From Thermothelomyces thermophilus ATCC 42464 (lineage: Eukaryota; Ascomycota; Sordariomycetes; Sordariales; Chaetomiaceae): 64,000 nt of DNA. This document shows, piece after piece, positions 57,369 through 64,000 of this stretch. The position numbers and the translations under genes were made by a program. The DNA lies in contig NC_016477.1 of NCBI RefSeq assembly GCF_000226095.1, positions 3,844,001-3,908,000 on the forward strand, in the 5' to 3' direction. The notes under the pieces were generated by a model. That model saw only the letters and a program-made list of their open reading frames with translations, made no database searches and was not told the DNA's origin. Position 1 is the first letter of the stretch; each line of letters begins with the position of its first letter.

Positions 57369-60163
57369 CAAGCATCTTGTAAGGTGATGCAGGACTTTGT
57401 TAGGCACGGCCAGCGATGCTGGCACCAGAGCGTGCGACTGACAGCGCCTCTGGCTGAGTTGCCATAACGTTTCACTCTGCCCATGTGTACTTAGATGTAG
57501 TTGATCAACTGATCCAGAGTTCTGGGGCACCAAAGGAACAAGGAGAAATTGACCTTCACCTCAACTTTTTCTGCAAGCACCCACTAGGACACTATTGGTC
57601 CTAGGTAGGAGAAACATCTATACAGAAGGTTTATGTAATAATTGCACGGCACCCCATCCCTTGTGTTATTTACCCGGTTCAATTGTAAAAATCTTAGTGT
57701 CCAGGACGTCTCAGTGGGTTTAGCATTCCGTTATCAAGATTTCCAAAGGTTTAATCGTGTTTGCTTTGTAACCTTGTTGTTTTGCAACTGTCTTGAATCT
57801 GTAAAATCTGCTCCTCACGACGAGCCTGGATGTGTGTGAACAAAGAGCGAATTTAATTCGAGTTCACTTCCTACGCTGCACTACCCCTATCCGACCTGCC
57901 GAAGAGCTTTTACATGAGACCCGAAGATGGCAGACGGTTATCCCCTGCCGCTGATGATCATTCCGGCTCGTGTACCACACAAGCGGACTGTGTTTGTCCT
58001 CCACTCTACTACAGAGGCTCCACAAGAACAAGTTCACTCACGGCACGCAGGCGCTCATCCAACATCGCCCACAGTGTAACTGCCCGAAACGAACTCTTCA
58101 CGCAAGCATTTCGTCTTTGCGGGAGGTTGCTGCTAGACAGTAGCACAGGAGAGGAGGTTGGCGATCGTGGAGGGGGATAGGCACAGGAAAGAGGGTGGGT
58201 GATAAGGAAGCGGGCGATGGGGAGGTGGATCACCACAATGACAGCTTTGACAGAAGCTAAGAGAGAATGGAGATGGAGGAGCAGACAGGAGTGAACGCTA
58301 TATGTGTATGTATATATCATTTCATCGAGTAATAAACCGGATACAGCGGCATCCTTCTGAGGGCCTTGCCATGGCTCAGGGGCGAGCTAGGTCCATAATG
58401 TCAAGGCTGTGGCAAGTCCATTAGCCACACACCGGTGACCGAGAACGACCTCCCTCTCGATCGAAATGTGACTACCCGTCTGAAAAGTTCTGGCCCACCA
58501 ACTGTTGTCAGGAGTGAATATGAGGGTCTGGAATACTGGTCCTCGGGCCAAATGCCCCAAAACACATCAGTCGAGTGACAATAGTTCATTGGTTACTTCC
58601 TACAATGTTAGCAAACGTTTTTGGAGAGTTGATTACCACTTGGCTTGACCCCATGCTCCCATGAAGCTTCGCACACATCGGGGTGCTCGACCTCAAGGCC
58701 GACTTTTCATCATGCAAGCTTCAACTTGGACCCTCGAGACGTGGTGAGATAGAAAGAGACATGGGTGCGATTCGAAGGAATAGTGTAAGGTTCAATACAA
58801 GCATTGATAGACAGAACATCATGACCATCGTCGCGGACTGGATACGTTCAAAAGCATGTGATGGAGAACGGAATACAGTATACAGTACGGAGTGAGATCG
58901 GTTCGATCCGACAATATGGCGATCTGCCTTGTGCCCCACCATTGACCGGAAATTAGACCCCAGATCTGGGCAGGTCTCGGCATGGGGCTCCAGGGCGCTA
59001 GCGTCATGACAAACCACGCAAGGAAAGTGGAGGAGGCGGGACTTCGGTGGTTGGTTGGTCGTCCCTGCGTTTTTCCGGGGGGGTTTTAATAACTGGTTTT
59101 TCCGCCCATCTCCTTACGCACTGGTAGCTCCGGTGGTCAGGAGGCGTTAGGTGGCGTTCAGGAATCGGATGAATATGCGATAATCAGGCGTCGGCATGTC
59201 GCGCTTCCCCACGCAACTTCCGCGGAACGGAATAGGGAGAATTTGAGTCAAGCAGTTTTTTTTTTTTTTTTTTCCTTTCTTTTAAAAAAAAGGGTATCAA
59301 TCAAGTTTTGAAATATCTAGAAGGTTAAAGTGTGAAAACGTGCTGAGCTCAAGAGGGGCATCGTCCTTCTGCTCCGCATCCATCTCATTTTCTCGTGTAA
59401 TGACTTCATAAAGAAAATAAAACGCGCCTTGAGTTGAAAACAGATTTTGACGATGCCATCCTTGACGTGATCTCTTCCCCCAAGATGCAAAGTCAAGATC
59501 CGTCCAAAACCGGGCCCCCAGAATGGAAAGAATAAAGTCCAGCCAGACAAACCATCGTTCATAGCCCGAGATCTCCCCATTGAAGGTAGACTGAGGAACA
59601 AAAGCCCGCTATGTCGGAGAGAATCGATGATAAGAGAAGGTGAAAATAAGGGTATCAACGAAGATGGTGAGCCGCAAGCGGCGAATGGAGGAGATATCGG
59701 GTGATGAGGTTGTTTTTGAGATGCCGATAGTTCGCTGGAAGAACAAAGAAGGAAAATGGCGAATGCCAAGTGTCGTTCAAGTGCAAAAAAACAAGTGTCG
59801 TTCAAATGCAGAAAACCAAACGAGATTGTTGATGGCGGCTGGGGCTGCTTGAACATAGGAACTGTTGAGAACGCCGAGAAAAGGCGAATGCGGTTGCCGC
59901 GCGCTTGGTGTTGGATGCGTTTCTTGGTGTGAGCGCGAGCCAGAAATGTTCAAGCGGCAGGGTGAGGGTCGCTTCAGACCGTCCGGATCGCCAACCCGTT
60001 GAGCTGTCTCGCGCGAACAAGGAGAAAAATTGTTATGATGCTCAAAACGAAGCATCCTAGCTCCAGCCGACAGAGAAGGTGGCTGTTTGAACCCGGTCAA
60101 ACGATCCGTAGAAGTCTGCCCAGGAGGTTCCGTCCCACCACCTCAACTGTACACTTGGTTGGT
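57369..60163. other. Long intergenic stretch, nothing recognised
   Basis: No supported gene. A T run of about 18 lies at 59260-59275. The about 800 bp before 60164 may hold the 3' leader of the GPI-protein gene. A minus-strand frame at 59317-59856 has no domain and atypical composition. Confidence 0.45.
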
Positions 60164-60499
60164 TTATAAAAGAGCAATAGCCACGACACCGGCAACACCA
60201 AGAGCAGCCAACTGGGAAGCACCCATCGCTGGTGCGGCGTTTTTGTCCTCCTCGGTGGTGGTGGTCGCGCTGGTGCTGGTGGCAGCTGGCCCCGTCGAAG
60301 TGGTGCTGGATGCTAACGTGAGAGTAGTCGAGTGACTGGTATGACCGGTGGAGCTGTTGGACGCGACGGTGACGACGGCACGCTGAAGGGTGAGCGTCTT
60401 GGTAAGGGTCATAGTGCTTGTTGAAGTGATGGTTGAAAGGCCCTCTGCAACAGCCGCAAGCGGCAGGAGAAGGGAAGCGACGAAGGTTGACAGATGCAT
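60164..60499 (-). CDS. Small Ser/Thr-rich GPI-anchored cell-surface protein
   Basis: 111 residues from ATG 60499. The signal peptide is MHLSTFVASLLLPLAAVAEG. The middle is about half Ser/Thr (STITSTSTMTLTKTLTLQRA, then TTSTGPAATSTSATTTT) and so likely heavily O-glycosylated. The end is NAAPAMGASQLAALGVAGVVAIALL, a small-residue site followed by a hydrophobic tail, the standard GPI-attachment signal. No cysteines. Probably a wall or plasma-membrane mannoprotein; such genes are common and poorly conserved in sequence. Confidence 0.85.
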   Translation of the reverse strand: MHLSTFVASLLLPLAAVAEGLSTITSTSTMTLTKTLTLQRAVVTVASNSSTGHTSHSTTLTLASSTTSTGPAATSTSATTTTEEDKNAAPAMGASQLAALGVAGVVAIALL

Positions 60500-62288
60500 C
60501 TTGTCAAGATGAACTGGTATAGCAGAAGTTCTCGAATGATGGTATGCGAAGACCCAAGCTGAAACCAGATTTTCCTGCTCGCGAGGTTTGTGATTGAAAG
60601 AATCGAACTCTGTCGTGTGGAAGGTCGCGCGAGTCTAAGCAATCGCTAACTGTCGTCCAGAACTGCAAGCAAGGGCTAAATGGTTCAAGTGATGATGAAA
60701 TCGCAACGGAGAGGGATTCGAGAAAGAATGACGGACTGAATACGTCGAGTATTCAAGGTCGGATGGGGTTGCTCCAAAATGACTTTGCCAACGAAGCCTG
60801 TGTGAGAGCGAGGGTGGGAGGCGCAGAGCTGAAGAGGGAGGGGGAAGAACTGAGAGAGGCCCACGATGTTTGGGGGTGAGTTAAACTCACTGCACCCACC
60901 GTCTGGGATCCTGCTTTGCGGCGCAAATTGCAATTCGGACGCCAAGCAGCCAAAAAGCCGACCACAACATAATGGCGCCTTGCACGGGCTGCAACTCTTC
61001 GGTTGGTTCCTGGCGTTTTCCCCACTTGGAAGGATTGGCACCACACAGGCTGCTGGTACCTGCGTCTTGAGGTTCTCCTCGGCAGGGATGCCTAACATCC
61101 TACTATGTAAAGCACCTTCCCAAAACGTTACAAACTCGCCAAATGTGAACCTGATTCGGGAAAACCGCTTCATCAGGCTCCGGCTGAGAAGGGGATGACA
61201 ACTGTCACTTTTTTGACTGCCGTCGGGCTTCCGTGGAAACCTGACAGAATATACAACAGCGAAACGGTTCCGGTGGTTGCTAGCACTTCCGGGCAGCGGG
61301 AAATTGCAGGCACCGGCTGACATCCAGCGCGGTTAGTCTGAGTGTGACCTTGGGTAATGGCACTTTACCGAATACAGCATGCCTGTGTCTGCCGGGCCGC
61401 TTCCAGCTCTTTCCTGAGACGCCAACGCCGACACAAACAAGCCGCCATCAATGCCACAGCCCGCAGAAATAAAGCGGCGCGAGGCGCGCGTGTGGATTCT
61501 CGCGGCGTTGTCGTCGTAATCGTCGTCCTTGGAAGATCTCGTTGTCCACTTCTTTGGCTTCACGATGTGAACAAGAGGGCATCGCTCCTGCTAAGTGAAA
61601 TGAGGCGCAAAAGTTGCAATATTTGCGCAATACGCTGGCGGCCGATGATTGGTGTGCCTGACAGATCATGCCGCCCTTTGAAGATTGGCATTGAACCCAC
61701 TGGTTAGGGGCAATGCGCTTTGTCCCGTCTGGGGAAACAGCGCTGACACAGTGTGAAAATCGAAACCGGCATCCTTTGCGGTGACTCGCCTTTTTTTTGT
61801 GGGGCTAATGCCCAGGCGGCTGGCGTGGCAACCGCCTGGACAGGTTTTACCGGACTTGCAGGATTTACGGACTAGTCAACGCCTAGTGGAAACTGGGCAC
61901 TGCAGAAGCTTCGCCAACTGCACTGAGATGCGTTGGTTCCAACTACCAACCAAGTGCTGGCAGGTGTACATACTCGGAGAGCGACACATTCAAACACATC
62001 TCAAAACCGCCTTGGTGGAGACGCATCTCCTGCTGTGTTGCTACACGCGGGCCCCTCCACTATCAACCCGCCTGGCGTAAATATGTGAGGCGCCTGGCAT
62101 GGTTAAACCACTAAAATGGGGCAGGGTTGTAGAGGAAATGGGCCGGTTAGGGAGTCGTCCTAATCGGGGGATAGAAATGGATTACGGATTACGTAACGAC
62201 CGGGTTTTCGTTGAAGCCTTGCCTAAAGCAGTTTTCCCTGGTCACCAAAATGTACCTAGGCACGTCTAAGACCTGCTTAGAGGGTATA
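60500..62288. other. Intergenic stretch, nothing recognised
   Basis: Promoter side of the GPI-protein gene, then sequence without coding signal up to the transposon relic. Confidence 0.5.
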
Positions 62289-62830
62289 CACCTCTAGGAT
62301 AAATAATCCTAGTGCGATACATGCCCTACAACTAACGCAAATCAGAAAAGTAGCCAAGAAGTCTAGGTACAACCAACCCAATACAAATTTCTATCATATA
62401 GAAGTATCAATACCTAGCCTTCCCCCCTGGTTTTCAATTACCTTTGTAAGCCGTCGGGGCATTAAGTGTGCCAGGCACTGAAGACACTTAAGGGGGCACG
62501 GCCTCCCACGCCTCTAGAACAGCTAGTCAAAGCCCTGTAAGACTTAGCCATTGAACATCGTAGCGATGTTCAACCTTCATCCAGTGCTATACATTCTCAA
62601 TAGGGCTCAAATCTAGGCTTCGAGCCGGCCACTATAGGACCTAGATTCCTATACTTGAAAGATATCCCTTGTTGACTTGGCTGTTAACCTGGGGATTTTA
62701 TCTGTAAGTACCTTCGTATAGAAAATTATTAGCAGAGTGACATGGTGTGATAATTGTGTAAGTGGCTTGCAAAAAAGTGAAGAAAAGTGGGGCATGTATC
62801 GCACTAGGATTATTTATCCTGGAGGAGGTG
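62289..62830 (-). mobile_element. Tc1/mariner DNA-transposon relic with inverted ends
   Basis: Left end 62289-62326 (CACCTCTAGGATAAATAATC...) and right end 62790-62830 are inverted copies of about 38-41 bp, each flanked by TA. The minus-strand interior still encodes the C-terminal part of a Tc1-type DDE transposase: WPARSLDLSPIENV (62631-62585, containing the third catalytic acid in PIEN) and LMPRRLTKVIENQGG (about 62465-62420). The rest of the transposase is deleted, and the remaining frame has stops and shifts, including TAG right after IENV. Not able to move by itself; its ends could still respond to a transposase in trans. Confidence 0.85.
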
Positions 62831-63415
62831 TAGCCAATAGACGAAAAACCATCTACCACTACTACCCTCCACTATCAATGTTGCGACCTCATGGGAGATA
62901 CCCATGTTGTGTAGCTTGTCTCCCTGTGAGTCGGCCTCTAGTGTACCCTCAGCGTCCTGCTAGCAGACGATATGCGCCCATCTCAGAGATAGCCAGGCGA
63001 CCTCGGGCCTGCCATTTGGAAGCGCTACGTGAAACTGACCATTTTTCGGCTATCCGTTTCAGGAACGTCATAACCTCTAACACCAGGTTTCAGAACCTTG
63101 GATACATTCCGGCTCTGCATCTCCTTTTTTGGTGATGTGACAAGACATTATGAAATAGCCGCCTATTTGAGCCAGTGCCACATTCCCAGGAAAGCCACAT
63201 ATGTGGTACTCAGAATGATGTCGGAAATTCAACCCGCGGCAGGGCAACTCCTTGACTCCATAAGATATCGGTGACCGAACGCCAAAACCATGCAAAGCCG
63301 TCCCAAACGCCCACAAGCTCCACTTCTCCCTTATTCGTTGACTGCGGAAAGACAGGAGGCAGTCCCGTCTCGTGCAGCGACGTACTGTGTAAAAGCGGAA
63401 AATGTCCAAGCCCTC
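62831..63415. other. Intergenic stretch, nothing recognised
   Basis: From the transposon relic to the 3' end of the Rpp20 gene. Confidence 0.5.
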
Positions 63416-63957
63416 TCACGACGACCATCGTAGACCCACCTCAAGGCAGTTGACATACCTTACTCTGACCTGGTCCTCGACGTCCGCGTCCTCGTCTATG
63501 GCCACGACATCATCCACCGCACTCAACGTCCTCGTCCTCATCAGGACAGCCAAGTTCTTTTCCCTGCTAAAGAACCCCGCCAGATCCACCGCCAGCCCGA
63601 TTGCTTTCCCCGTCGCGACGAGCAGCACGTCGTCCGCCACCTCGCCTGTTGTTGGGCCCTTGTTCCCGTCCCGCGCAGCAGCCTTGTTGAGCGCCGCAAC
63701 CCGCGCGGCCAGCGATTGCCCCTTCGTCGCTTGAGCCGAGGGCGCCTTGTCCAGGGCCTTGCGGGCGCGCCGCACGAGGCTCATGAAGCTAGCGCCCGAA
63801 GAGATCTTAATGACGGCAGTGTGCGGCGCCCGCGGGGGAGGAATGTAGCCGTTAGAGTCGGCGCTGGCCCTAAGCTCGTCGGGGGAGAGCGGGCCAGTAG
63901 TTCGTGGTCGTGCGGAGGGGGAGGGCCCGGGCAAGGGGCGTTTTCGCACGCGCGAGC
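63416..63957 (-). CDS. POP7: RNase P/MRP subunit Rpp20 (Pop7), last exon; 5' part outside window
   Basis: The exon begins after a CACCACCAG acceptor at 63958 and runs to TGA at 63416. No ATG is available before the conserved domain, so the start codon lies in an exon right of the window. The Alba-like Rpp20 core is clear: AVIKISSGASFMSLVRRARK, SLAARVAALNKAA, DDVLLVATGKAIGLAVDLAG, VLMRTRTLSAVDDVV and the end RVRYVNCLEVGLR. Rpp20/Pop7 pairs with Rpp25/Pop6 and binds the P3 domain of the RNase P and MRP RNAs, needed for tRNA 5'-end and rRNA processing in nucleus and nucleolus. An acidic AIDEDADVED loop precedes the last strand. GTAAGG and GTATGT sites near the end are ignored because the unspliced sequence matches the family. 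Confidence 0.9.
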
Positions 63958-64000
63958 CTGGTGGTGCAGGGGAGGGGACCGGTTAGTTTAGTCCTGGGGA

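Noticed and set aside
59317-59856. 179-codon minus-strand gene
   Set aside because: Phe/Leu/Ser-rich without domain or signal for expression; likely chance frame in the flank of the GPI-protein gene.
61781-62080. Transposase remnant suggested by GLMPRRLAWQ
   Set aside because: Resembles the Tc1 MPRRL motif by chance; no other transposase block or inverted ends nearby in that orientation.
1-64000. Secondary-metabolite gene cluster or CRISPR array
   Set aside because: No PKS, NRPS, terpene synthase or P450 gene, and no regularly spaced short repeats.

Overview
The window is nuclear DNA of a filamentous ascomycete (Pezizomycotina), most likely a Sordariomycete. The evidence is: short GT-AG introns of about 48-93 bp with CTAAC/CTGAC-like branch points; the fungus-specific translation factor EF-3; a GT2-type hyphal glycosyltransferase; GH16, GH55, CE8 and PL1 wall-degrading enzymes; a 2EXR/F-box-like gene; and unmistakable repeat-induced point mutation (RIP; C to T and G to A, mainly at CpA/TpG) in duplicated DNA. 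Genes are GC-rich and separated by long intergenic stretches, with three AT-rich islands at about 22.0-22.5, 35.3-37.3 and 62.2-62.8 kb.

Layout. 0-11 kb: a decayed LysM/chitin-binding gene runs off the left edge, then a protein with a possible CheD/CNF-like deamidase motif, a two-exon 2EXR-domain gene, and a calpain-like protein whose whole catalytic triad is replaced. 11-21 kb: an intron-containing tRNA-Tyr, the GT2 glycosyltransferase (three exons rebuilt here) and a type II membrane GH16 glucanase. 22-28 kb: a RIP-mutated inverted copy of the GT2 upstream region cuts off a decayed Zn2Cys6 regulator next to a decayed MFS transporter. These are followed by a coiled-coil gene with a frameshift and an HNH-like/APH-kinase gene. 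28-38 kb: an RGG-tailed protein, a tiny LTR element (TRIM), a divergent pectin methylesterase / pectate lyase pair, and two tandem RIP-ruined pectate lyase copies. 38-46 kb: a TA-flanked MITE, a sugar-transporter exon relic, an F-box-like gene and EF-3. 46-64 kb: an RNPS1-like SR protein, a small coiled-coil gene with an internal stop, a second TRIM with identical LTRs, a GH55 exo-glucanase, a small GPI-anchored protein, a Tc1/mariner relic and RNase P/MRP subunit Rpp20/Pop7 (cut by the right edge).

How genes relate. The PME and pectate lyase are transcribed divergently from one about 900 bp spacer and act in sequence on pectin (de-esterify, then cleave). The two pectate lyase relics 1-4 kb away show the locus was once larger. 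GH16 and GH55 act on beta-glucan but are not adjacent. Other genes look like independent housekeeping or lineage-specific genes. No secondary-metabolite cluster or CRISPR is present. The most unusual items are the two TRIMs, which share a half-tRNA(iMet)-type primer site followed by a tRNA-like box module; the pseudo-calpain; and the one-sided RIP of an inverted duplication.
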